A stretch of 64,000 nt of DNA from Endocalyx cinctus (taxonomy: Eukaryota; Ascomycota; Sordariomycetes; Amphisphaeriales; Apiosporaceae). The position numbers were made by a program, and so were the translations under genes. Where the stretch lies: NCBI GenBank assembly GCA_001600455.1, contig BCKC01000007.1:2172019-2236018 (forward strand), read 5' to 3'. The notes below the pieces were generated by a model that searched no databases, was not told where the DNA came from, and saw only the letters and a program-made list of their open reading frames with translations. This document shows, piece by piece, positions 21,739 through 31,172 of this stretch (position 1 is the first letter of the stretch; each line of letters opens with the position of its first letter).

Positions 21739-23999
21739 AACTCTCTCATATCGTTAGAAAATAATAAATCTATGTTGGTTATTGCTGAAGTCGTGGAAGC
21801 CTGAATAATTAGGCTAGATGGCGATATCGCAAAAAAATGGTGGTCGTGGTCCGTAACAAGTGTATATAGCCAGGTAAACAACCGTATTGAATTTACAAAT
21901 AAAGACACAATGTTGACTTGATGTCAGCTGAATAGTGGTCGTAATCGTGGTGTATGAGGTTCCGGTGATGGTTAAGATATGTATACAAAAATTATATTTA
22001 GTCTCGGATGTGTTAGCCGTAATGCAGCGCGAAAGTCTAAAAGGACGCTTAAGTGAGGTTATTCGCAGCTCATGCGAAGTGATGAAATATGGTATTCGGG
22101 ACCTGCATTAAACCATTATAAAGAAAATAATACAATTGAATTGATTGAAATGATTAAATTGATTGACTAGGTTGTGTTGTTCGAGTTGAATCATCAGTAC
22201 ACATTGAGTCAATCTTCATGCTTGATGACTCTTTTAATTCTGGAGAATGAAAAGAAAAAATTTTTTCGACGAGGGCCCAAGGAGGGGACCATGTGTCGTG
22301 GACTATGTTATATCCATTCATCATAAGGGCCCTTGTGATCCCGCCTCCCTCTTTCTAAACACATTTTTTCTTCTTCTCTATACTTGTGTAGCCTCTTTTC
22401 TAGATCGTCGGTCGACTTCAGAACGGACGAGAGAATTAGGAATGGTTGGCGTGTGAGTCATTCTTGGGTATTCTAGCGCATAAGTTCTATCTGCAATCTG
22501 CAAGTTCCCATGCATCTACATGTGGGAAAAGTTTAGAATAGAAAGAAGACTAAGGAAAAACAACAAACGAATAGAAGACGCGACGATAGAAATAGACCGT
22601 GATATGTACGATGAATGGTCAGTTTGAAGTCGACCTGCATAGCCTTTCATGCAGGAAGGATGCAACCGTCTCACTGGTGAACAACGTTTAACCAGTCAGA
22701 AAGATTAAAACATTGCGGAGCTCAGCGAGTTAAGCGCAGAGTGACCGGGATATAGTTGAACTAAACCTCAACCGAATGGTGGTAAAAGACGGTAAGGATT
22801 ACCGAAGCGGGGCATCGAATCCACCACAAGAGTCATTGTATTTTATAACCAATAATAATTGCAGTTCACCTAAAAATCAGTGGCTGGTGATCGCCGTCAA
22901 TTCGTGATGATCTGCAAGAATGCCACGCGAGTTTGACGCGAAACAGACGCGGTAATCTCGAGAATTCTCCAGTGCATATATATATATAAAGACTGTAAGC
23001 GCTCCTCAAAACATTGGTTCGTTCCGTGCTTGCGGGTTGAAAAGAAGTTTGGATGAAATATTCTGAAAAGATATGGGAAAGATCACCATCTAGGTTGCTT
23101 CAACTTCAATAAGATGACGATAAAGACCATTATCATACTCTATTTTTTTTTTTTTTTTGATATGATCAACGTGGATCTTTTAGCGCCGAGAAAAATTTCC
23201 GATTACACGGTCCCGGATTTGTTGTTGGGTGAGGAGCCTTGCGCGTAAGGTTAAAGAAGAGAAGTACTCCGACACGTATCTGCTGATGGGCACCCACCCA
23301 CTTCTTAGATTCGCGTTGCTAGAGGGAATTGGACCTAAAGCTTTCTGTTTCGAAACATTTAAGCATCCCTTTTCTCTTGGCCCTTACTAAACCATATCAG
23401 TCGTAATACCTTTCCTATTGCTTTTTTAGTGATAGACAATACCGTGTACTAAATACGGCACTGCCACATGATTGTCAGATTATCACCATTGAAGGAAAAT
23501 TTTCACTCGCCTATCTTCGCGAGATACAGTCCCCCGATGATTGTGAAAAAGTTTCTGTGCGGGTAGCCCCTTACTTCCTTATAATTCTCAAATAAATTAA
23601 ATTGGAACACGACAGTTCATTTCATCGAATAACCGTGATTTAATCTAGGCTCTTGATGCTCATGTCGTCACAATGTAGATCGTTTGCCCCTGGAATATCT
23701 TTAATCTGTGATGGCACATACGATATATCAAAGGCAAAGGCTCGAAGTAATCAGTTATTTATCGAAGATCCTATAGTTTAGATGCCACCAACCCTCAGCT
23801 GGCCCTACCCGGAGTACAGTCCCGCCCAAAGTATGTATACCATCCAAGCACTGTGTCATGCCGTAATAATATTTAGGGGTTTAGAAGTATCTAGACCAAG
23901 CTTCCAGGATTTATAGTATTACATATTATAGTCTACTAGCAGTATTGTATTTTAAAGCTAAACCTTCAAAATCATACGACCGAGTAGTGTTCTTTTTTT
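21739..23999. other. Long intergenic region
   Basis: About 2.3 kb without a supported gene. It holds an (AT)n stretch at 22976-22988 and a T17 tract at 23142-23158. Reading frames are short and lack family motifs. The first few hundred bases should be the promoter and leader of the F-box-like gene. Confidence 0.5.
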
Positions 24000-25020
24000 T
24001 TAAATTATCTTCTCAATAAGTTTAATCCCTTCCTGTTCCAACTTCTCGCGCAAGGCACCGCAGATCTCTCTGTTATAAGGCGCGACTATGCCGGGTTTAG
24101 CAACGGCAGAGTGGCCATCGAGGAGCATCTGAGTGGCAATGCCGCAGGTGATGCCGACAGATTTGGACATGCCGGAGTAGCCACCAGGCTCTCCGAGGAG
24201 TTCCATTGTAGAAGTGATCGTGTCCTTGCCATTTTAGTATTAGTAGAATAGTGATCTGTCTAGGATAGTCGTTGTCGCACTTACCGTTTTGCCGTTCGGC
24301 CAGTCTACTACGAATTTGTTCTGGAGCATGACCAAGTCTCGCTCGTTGGGTTGAAACTTGCAACTCTCCTCCAAGTGAGCTGAAAGTGTATCTAGCAGGT
24401 TTCCCATCGTAGGGACCGGCTTTTCGGAGAAGAGTCCGACCCAACGCAGGCCCGAAATGACGGCTTCTCGCTCTTCGGGGCTTTGGAAATGGCAAAGTTC
24501 GTCCACTTCGGCCAATAGATCCGATTCCGAAGTAGAGATTGTGGTAGTCAGCTTCTTCTGGATCGGAGCCCAAGTCATGCCCGGCGAGAGCCATGCCTTA
24601 GCGTCCGCGTCGAGCCATCCAAGATCGATAAAGGCTCGGACGAGTTGAGGGTTTCTATCGTATCGAAGAGAACCCCGGATGACGGTCCGGGCTTCCGGGA
24701 TCTGGTAGTACTCTTAGAAAGGAACCAAGTTTCGGTTAGGGTACGCCAGGAAGGAATAACCATCCATCACGTGGTAGGGAACTGCATTGGCCATGACTTG
24801 GTCATTGGGAATTTCAACTACCTTCCCATCCTCGAGGAAAATGGCAGCATTGTACTGAGAGAGTAAAGCGCCCCTCGGAGACCACGAGAACTATTTCCCT
24901 TTTTCAGAATGTCAACTTCTGTTCCGCTTCTTTCAAGTCTCCCTGAACGAGACAGGCGTGATTACCTTGAACTTGAGGGGGGTGCCCATAATAGAAGGAG
25001 AGCGTTCGCCAAACATTACC
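24000..25020 (-). pseudogene. Truncated saccharopine reductase (lys9-like) pseudogene
   Basis: Three segments align to the C-terminal part of NADP saccharopine dehydrogenase (glutamate-forming), the penultimate enzyme of fungal lysine synthesis. Segment A (upstream of about 24985) reads GTPLKFK and joins over an intron to FSWSPRGALLSQYNAAIF; segment B continues through MTWAPIQKK to DWPNGKT; intron 24225-24284 (GTAAGT, CTAAT branch point) joins to DTITSTMELLGEPGGYSGM and the natural C-terminus. A TAA at 24714-24716 interrupts the frame within PF*EYYQIPEA. The N-terminal Rossmann domain and first part of the catalytic domain (some 250-300 residues) are missing: upstream sequence stops resembling the family at about 25000, close to a T30 tract. 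Introns are kept, so this is not a retrocopy. Either a broken gene or a partial duplicate; the functional lys9 should be elsewhere. Confidence 0.8.
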
Positions 25021-25056
25021 TGAGCTCGCTTATAAAACTAAAGAAAGGTTAAACAC

Positions 25057-25059
<3 letters not shown>

Positions 25060-25089
<30 letters not shown>
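25060..25089 (+). repeat. T30 homopolymer tract
   Basis: Thirty uninterrupted T residues, about 50 bases beyond the last recognisable lys9-like codons. Confidence 0.95.
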
Positions 25090-25092
<3 letters not shown>

Positions 25093-25870
25093 TTTCCCCA
25101 GATCAAAATAATACACCATAGCTAGTAATTGCGATCATGTCGTACATCACCTTACTTATACTCAGCTTATCAATATCGTGACATTTATATTGTAACGTAA
25201 GGTGGAATCGTCAAAGCGGCAAAACGCTAAGCCCAGCCGGGAGTAACGTTAAACCTGGCGAGGATAACAGCGTGTTCGCGATTATAGATACCATAATATT
25301 TACGCCCCCTTAAAAAGGAACAAACATATAGAGGAGGTCTGCTTTTAAGCTTGCCCCCCCCTAGTAAGTCTCTCCATATAATCAAACCATCTTCACGCTG
25401 GTGGGGACAGCTGGAGGATCTATACTAGTGTGATGAACGCGATGCATCGATTTACATCGGCCACCCCAGTAAGGTGAGGCACCTCGCCATCTTAAATTAT
25501 TATCTAGTATAGCAAGGTCGCGTCAGTCAGCCGCTTGGTACCACAACAAGTCAGGGTAGTGGATGAGAAGTAGTAATATGTGCATTTTCAGACGGGTTGA
25601 GAAGATTGTATGTACGCGGATTTTATCGGCACGTACTGCGTAGGTTCTTGACATAAGAGTATGCCCGACTTAAACAGTATATCGCTGGCCCCGCGTGCGT
25701 CATCATTTGGCAAGGGTAAATATGTACTGAAGTGAATAAGAATATATCACTTACCATCTATTGGTCTTCATATCCTAAATCTGCAACGCGACTAAGAGCG
25801 GTTCCACGCTTAACACGATCAGTCGATGATCTCCTTCGGATGCCTCCCATAATCTTGGCAGCTCGGCCAA
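25090..25870. other. Intergenic, no missing lys9 sequence found
   Basis: I looked for the absent N-terminal part of the lys9-like gene here on the minus strand and did not find it. Nothing else is recognised. Confidence 0.5.
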
Positions 25871-26812
25871 TCAAGTCTCTGGCCTTAATTTTCCCCTCTT
25901 TTCCTTCATAGCCTGGACCTTCTTTCTATCCTCCTCGAATCGCTTATGCAACTCAATCTGTTCCACTTTCCGTCTTTCGCGCGACTGGAACCGGTAGAAG
26001 TCCTGCATCTCGTCCTTCTTCTTCTGCTCCTTATCGAGCATCCTTTGTTTCGCCTCTTCGGCCTCGTGGCGACTAGCAGGAGCACTTCGCCCGCCCCGAG
26101 TTACCGTGACAAATCCGTCCTCGTCTGGCTCGTTTCGTAATCTCTTGGCCAACTGTTCTGCTTCCTCTTCTTTCTTATTATACAAGGTGAAGTATGCGTC
26201 AACCATATTTTGCAACGCTTCCTTGGGAGGATACGTCAGTTTGAAGTGGGCCGCCATCCATTCTGTGCCCAATGGCGGAACTTTTCCTTCGGTGCCTTCG
26301 CCCCAGACGGGATATTTTTTGGATTTATGAAGCTTTTTCACGGCCTTGATTACGGCATCAACACTTTTGTCGTCGGCAAGTAGAGCGACTGCGGAGCTGC
26401 CGCTGTTGTGTAAGTCTCGGCTCCAGAGATCTGGTAGTTGTGAGGCATCCTCTAATTCGAAAATTTGCGATTCTTCTTCTCCCCTTTTCCTCTTTCCGTG
26501 AAACTTGGCTAGCCTCGCAGCCTGCGCAGGTTCGTGTGATACCTTTGCTACTTTCTGGTCTTTCTGAAAGACGATATTTTCAAATCGGCCTGCCCCAACC
26601 AAACTTTTAAATAATTGTCTAAAATGGGACTCGGTACTGTCAACGGGGACGTTGACTAAAAAAAGACTCCGCGAGTCATTTTCCGTGGCTATTTTGGGTG
26701 TATTTCGGCGTAGATACAAATAATGCGTGGTCTCTTTCGGATATGAAGGCAGGGCGGGAAAAGTAATAGGTAAAGTCGCAAATCCCTGCGACTCGGCCGT
26801 TTTGCCGGCCAT
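25871..26812 (-). CDS. rrp7: Ribosomal RNA-processing protein 7 (Rrp7), 313 aa
   Basis: Intact single-exon gene. An RRM-like N-terminal domain (SLFLVNVPVDSTESHFRQLF, about 43-62) is followed by a basic linker (KFHGKRKRGEEE) and the characteristic Rrp7 C-terminal domain: EPDEDGFVTVTRGG (about 229-242), then the helical DFYRFQSRERRKVEQ (about 272-286) and KRFEEDRKKVQAMKEKRGK ending at the C-terminus. The family works in the nucleolus as part of the UTP-C/CURI complexes, needed for 18S rRNA processing and 40S assembly. Length and architecture match fungal orthologues. It is a housekeeping gene and gives a good synteny anchor beside the lys9-like pseudogene. Confidence 0.9.
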   Translation of the reverse strand: MAGKTAESQGFATLPITFPALPSYPKETTHYLYLRRNTPKIATENDSRSLFLVNVPVDSTESHFRQLFKSLVGAGRFENIVFQKDQKVAKVSHEPAQAARLAKFHGKRKRGEEESQIFELEDASQLPDLWSRDLHNSGSSAVALLADDKSVDAVIKAVKKLHKSKKYPVWGEGTEGKVPPLGTEWMAAHFKLTYPPKEALQNMVDAYFTLYNKKEEEAEQLAKRLRNEPDEDGFVTVTRGGRSAPASRHEAEEAKQRMLDKEQKKKDEMQDFYRFQSRERRKVEQIELHKRFEEDRKKVQAMKEKRGKLRPET

Positions 26813-27179
26813 GATATTTGGAGAGAAGATAACTGTATAAAGTTTTATCGGTTTCGTGGATCAATTAATTAGGTACCCGTGGTTGAATATATTGAACCTT
26901 TAAGTCACATAAGACTTGTATTCAGAAATACTGCGAGGAGTAATTTGCTGCTTGTTAAATTCTCTTCACTTCAACTTTTTAGTGGAGAATATTATGATAA
27001 GCTTTTAATGCCTTTAGAGTTTAGATAAGCTGTTAATGTATAGTCGAATATGCAAATATGCATAAAGCTTAACTATATGCAATTATAGTAAGAGTTCTTC
27101 TACAAAGTAGAAGATGTGTGGAGGATACAAGGATACATCCACATAGATTCATTATTAGAGATGGCCAGATGGCCTAGAG
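26813..27179. other. AT-rich upstream region of rrp7
   Basis: Presumed promoter side of rrp7; no element recognised. Confidence 0.4.
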
Positions 27180-27455
27180 ATTTATTTACGGATATCAATT
27201 AACTTAATAAGCAATTCATTCTTTTCTTGGCTCATTTCCAACGCGTTCTCGACTCTTGATAGCTCTTGCTTTAGTCCTTTTCAACGTTCCCACCTGATAA
27301 TTCTCCTCTCCTTTCTTTCAAGGTTTGAACTTCTCGATAAATAATGTGAGACTGGATATGATAGTCGAGATATCTGCTAGACTGCGGGTATATCACCCAT
27401 CCCTTCTCATTACCAACCTTAGAATATTCACATTCGTTCGAAAACTGAGTACGTC
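27180..27455 (-). pseudogene. Decayed coding-like segment, coiled-coil type
   Basis: On the minus strand a stretch reads, in one frame, KVGNEKGWVIYPQSSRYLDY and onward to LKERRGELSGGNVEKD before a TAA; shifted by one base, the reading continues as KQELSRVENALEMSQEK and NELLIKLIDIRK before a stop. Both parts look protein-like (amphipathic, heptad-rich) and together would form a coiled-coil C-terminus. The frame change makes a relic more likely than a live gene, although an unrecognised exon of a larger gene is possible. I do not recognise the family. Confidence 0.35.
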
Positions 27456-27955
27456 AGGCTGCTTTATGATGAATTCATTTAATATGTTGTTATGGTAAAG
27501 TTGGAGTAGCGATATCGCCACTCACCCTTGCCTACTGCCGAGCCATACCCAGCATGCCAGCTTATTTTCCTCAATCGGTGGAGGCCGCGGGATCCTTCCA
27601 CTGCAATGGAAACTAAACCCACTTAATCTATCCAGTAATATACGGACGTCTAGATTTTACATTCATCGATGACTCCGTATCCACTACCGTAGGGGGATAG
27701 TATCCGAGCCCTCGTAGAGTCATAGTATCCCATCGGAATTATTATTATTACTCTTTCGATCGGTCCCCGACCCCACTTAGACTATATACTAAATGAAACA
27801 AACGGTGCTTAATTTTTTTTTTCTTTGGCTTTGATAACCGCTCTTTGTATCAGACTTCCGCTTCGTCTTGTCTTGCATTCCATTATCGTTCCTAGGTGGA
27901 GGGGGTTTTATATGAAATTTTGAATAACTTTTTTTTGTCCTAAGGTATTATTGCG
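27456..27955. other. Intergenic, promoter side of MFS gene
   Basis: Contains no supported gene. T-rich runs near 27812-27822 and 27928-27936 lie shortly upstream of the transporter start. Confidence 0.4.
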
Positions 27956-29590
27956 ATGGGGTTTGTAAGCAGCACACGACAATTCTTTTCGGGGACGAGA
28001 AAGGATGCATCATCCAAGCCTCCTTATTTGCTCTCCATCCGATCATCCACTACACTAATAGTTCTCACCGGTGAGTACTTCTGCTACGATCAATTTCGCA
28101 TACACGCTGACATGATTGGAACAAGTGGGTTTGGCTATATTTACTGATATCTTTTTCTATGGGTTGATTGTTCCCGTTATCCCCTTTGCTCTCACATCTC
28201 AAGCCGGTATCCCGGAAGACCAAGTTCAGCGTTGGACTTCTATTCTTTTGGCTGTATATAGTATAGCTCTTGTCGTGGCCAGTCCTCTCGCCGGGCTATA
28301 TGCGGATCACACGTCGTCGCGAAGATGGCCTCTACTTCTCGGTCTAGTTGCTCTAGCGGCTTCGACTCTGCTCTTGGCGTTCAGTACCTCGATAAGCCTG
28401 TTCATTCTTGGCAGAGCTCTTCAGGGTCTTAGCGCAGCCATTGTATGGAGTGTTGGCTGCGCACTCCTTGTCGATACTATGGGTACTTCTGTTGGTGTTG
28501 CGATGGGATACGTCAGTATCGCTATGAGTGTCGCCTTGATCGTCGCACCCGTCGTTGGAGGAGCTGTATACGGGTCTGCGGGATACCTGCCTGTTTATTA
28601 CATCGCGTTTGGCGTAGTGGCTGTGGATATTCTACTGCGACTCTTGATGATTGAGAAAAAAGTTGCCAGACAATGGATTCCGGAAGAGCCTATTGCTCCT
28701 GAGGCAGAATCTGGCGACCTGGAGAAATCTGCATCCCCAACGCCCGAGGGTGCTACAGAGAGTGCGGCAAATGCAGCCAATCAAGCTGAGGCTCAAGCGC
28801 CTTCATTGCCCGCCGATATCAGGCAGCCAACTGATCAGAATTCTTCAAAACCTTATCCTATAATCACACTCTTATCGTCACCGAGGCTACTGGCCGCACT
28901 GTACGGAATTGTCGTCCAAGCTGGTATCATGTAAGTCAGGTGCTTGGACGTTTTATATATCAGATGACGCTGCTAACAACATGAAGGCTGGGTTTTGATG
29001 CCACTTTAGCCCTGTTTGTCGAAAACACGTTTCATTGGAACTCAACAGCTGCCGGTATCCTCTTTTTAGCGCTTTTCGTACCCGGCTTCGTCGCCCCTTT
29101 AGTAGGTTGGCTATCTGATCGATACGGTGCTAAATGGCCTTCATTTTTCGGATTCGTCGTCGCAATCCCTCTCCTCGTTGCACTTCGCTTCGTTACGGAA
29201 AACACTATCCAGCACAAAATACTTTTGACTTTCTTGTTAGCGTTACTTGGCGTCTCGTTCAGCTTCTGTGGTACACCACTCATGGCGGAGATCACTTATG
29301 TGATCGAGGAAATGGCTACCGATAATCCTGGTATTTTTGGAGAAAAAGGTGTCTATGGTCTTGGGTACGGCTTGTTCAACACGGCATTTGCGCTTGGGGG
29401 CGTCGTTGGGCCGTTATGGGCTGGCTATGTTGTCGCGTCTAGCGGTTGGGACACGATGACTTGGACTTTTGCTCTTTGGGCTGCCTCGGCGGCTGCGATT
29501 GTTTTCTTTTGGCTTGGTCAGAAGCGATCTAAGAAACCTGAGGAATCAGCACCTTCTGCCAGCATACCCACGGCTGGTCTTGGGACATAG
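27956..29590 (+). CDS. Major facilitator superfamily transporter (507 aa, three exons)
   Basis: Exons 27956-28070, 28126-28930, 28987-29590; introns of 55 and 56 bases have GTGAGT/GTAAGT donors and agree in phase. The first join, LTVGLAIFTDIFFYGLIVPVIPF, completes the first membrane helix. About twelve hydrophobic segments are visible, six per half, with the conserved loop between helices 2 and 3 (GLYADHTSSRRWPLLLG, matching the MFS G-x-x-x-D-R-x-x-R/K-x type) and again in the second half (GWLSDRYGAKWPSFFG). A polar, glutamate- and alanine-rich central loop of about 70 residues separates the halves. This layout fits proton-driven DHA1-type exporters, including the fungal group related to vesicular amine transporters. 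The substrate cannot be read from sequence. The gene ends 225 bases from the convergent dioxygenase gene. Confidence 0.9.
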
Positions 29591-29815
29591 ATATTATTTT
29601 TTTTATACCTTATATTAATAGAAGGATATGAATAACTCCGTTAATTCACACCTCCAAGGCTACGGCAAAATAAAATGCGCGATTATTTGAACGGTAGAAG
29701 TGGTTTTGAATGATGGGTTATATTCTCGAAATATGTCTAATGTGACATTTTAATCCACCCTTCCACTCCGGGGATGATATCATCTAGAGAATAAAAAGAA
29801 AGATTTACGGTAAAC

Positions 29816-31035
29816 TTAGAAAGCTTCTACGGCGCTCTCCTTAGCCACGGCAATAGGCTTGGCCTCGGCCTTCTGTCCCTCGTCCCAGTATCCCTCCTCC
29901 TTCATGCCGCCGAGAATCATGGAAGACGGGGCCATGGCCTGAAGCTCGGGCGGGCTGGTGAAGGCGAAGAACTTCTCGTCGTGCCACTGGCCGGCGGTGA
30001 TGTAACGGCCCTCGCTGTCGGTGAACATGGTCGCGTTCTCGGCCCGCAGGAAGTACGCGATCGAGTACCGGTGCTCCTCGGGGTTGAGCGGGACGACCCG
30101 GTGGATGCACGACTGCATGGTGTGGCCGCTGGCGAAGCGGAGCGAGTCGCCGACGTTGACGACGGCGGTGCCGGGCTTGGGCGCGACGAAGCCGAACTCG
30201 CGCGCGCCCGGCGGTCGGATCTGCAGGCCCCACTGCTCGCTGAAGAGGAGCGTCAGCGAGCTGATGTCGGTGTGCTTCTGGTGCCCGATGTTCTCCGCCG
30301 TCGGCTCCGACGGGATGTAGTGCATCATCGCGATCGTGCTCGTCGACGGCTGGTCGTTCCGGTGCGTGTTCTCGAACCGCGCCGCGCCCGTTAGGCCGGA
30401 GGCGGTCGAGAGAGAGGACAGGATCGTCTTGGTCACCACGTTGGCGCCCGCGATCGCGTTCTCTAACACCTTGATGTCGGTGCTGTTCTTGATGACGGCC
30501 GGGATGTGAGGGCTGTCCTTGACAATCTCGTCTCGCGAGACCTGAAATCACGTGGAAAACCACATCGTTAGCCCCTTGATGCTTGATGTAAGGGAAAACC
30601 GTCGGGTTCCATGCTCACCTTGACCATCTCGTAGCCGTCCTTGGTGTCCTGGAGCACACCAGTGCGAGAACCAACCGGCTCGTATCTATGAGTCTTTGGT
30701 TAGTAGGAAGAAGCGATACTCTTTAGGCGACATCTCGATGCTTACCCTAGATGAGGGGAGATAAGACCGTATTGGTTCTTGTCCTCGAGGGGAGACTCGA
30801 AGAAGCGGTGCATGAGCTTTAGGGTCTCCTGCTCGTCCTCGAGATACCGGCGGCCATCGATGCCCTTGAGGTCGATGTAGAAGAAACCGGCGGTCTGGCA
30901 GCACTTAAGAAGCTTCTCCAGCTCCTCTGGCTCGGATGAGAGCAGCTTGCTGAAGTCAACCGTCTCCATGTCGTAGACCGGGACGGTCTGTCCATTCCAC
31001 TGGACGGTCTTGGGGATTTCGGTCGTGGGAGCCAT
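29816..31035 (-). CDS. 2-oxoglutarate/Fe(II)-dependent dioxygenase (isopenicillin-N-synthase-like), 360 aa
   Basis: Exons in coding order 31035-30746, 30685-30619, 30541-29816. The N-terminal DIOX_N region includes AGFFYIDLKGID (about 69-80). The Fe(II) ligands are H209 and D211 (HTDISSLTLLF) and H266 (HRVVPL); R277-x-S279 (RYSIAYF) would bind 2-oxoglutarate, so the active site is complete. Families of this type hydroxylate, desaturate or cyclise small molecules, including gibberellins, alkaloids and fungal secondary metabolites, in the cytosol. Exon 3 is strikingly rich in G+C at third codon positions compared with neighbouring spacers. The convergent MFS gene could export a product (inference only). 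Upstream lies a TATATATA box 130 bases before the start. Confidence 0.9.
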
Positions 31036-31164
31036 GATGTATAAGATATTTGCTCGGTTTAACTGTTATAATGCAACTACTTTATCGGTAATGAATGTCT
31101 TTAAGGAGTAGTATCAAGGGTCTAGATATTTTTCATCGTTTGATCTCAGCGATCTCCTGGGCTC

Positions 31165-31172
31165 TATATATA
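31165..31172 (-). promoter_or_regulatory. TATA box of the dioxygenase gene
   Basis: TATATATA on the minus strand, about 130 bases upstream of the ATG at 31035. Confidence 0.45.

Noticed and set aside
22976..22988. TATA-like (AT)n as promoter of a gene near 23.0 kb
   Set aside because: The only following ATG opens a 17-codon frame; no gene is supported downstream.
24000..25089. Retrocopy explanation for the lys9-like fragment
   Set aside because: Introns are retained and the homopolymer lies at the 5' side of the fragment, not the 3' side.
29841..30563. 240-codon minus-strand frame overlapping the dioxygenase
   Set aside because: Arginine/histidine-rich shadow frame of a GC-rich gene; the Fe-binding motifs are in the other frame.
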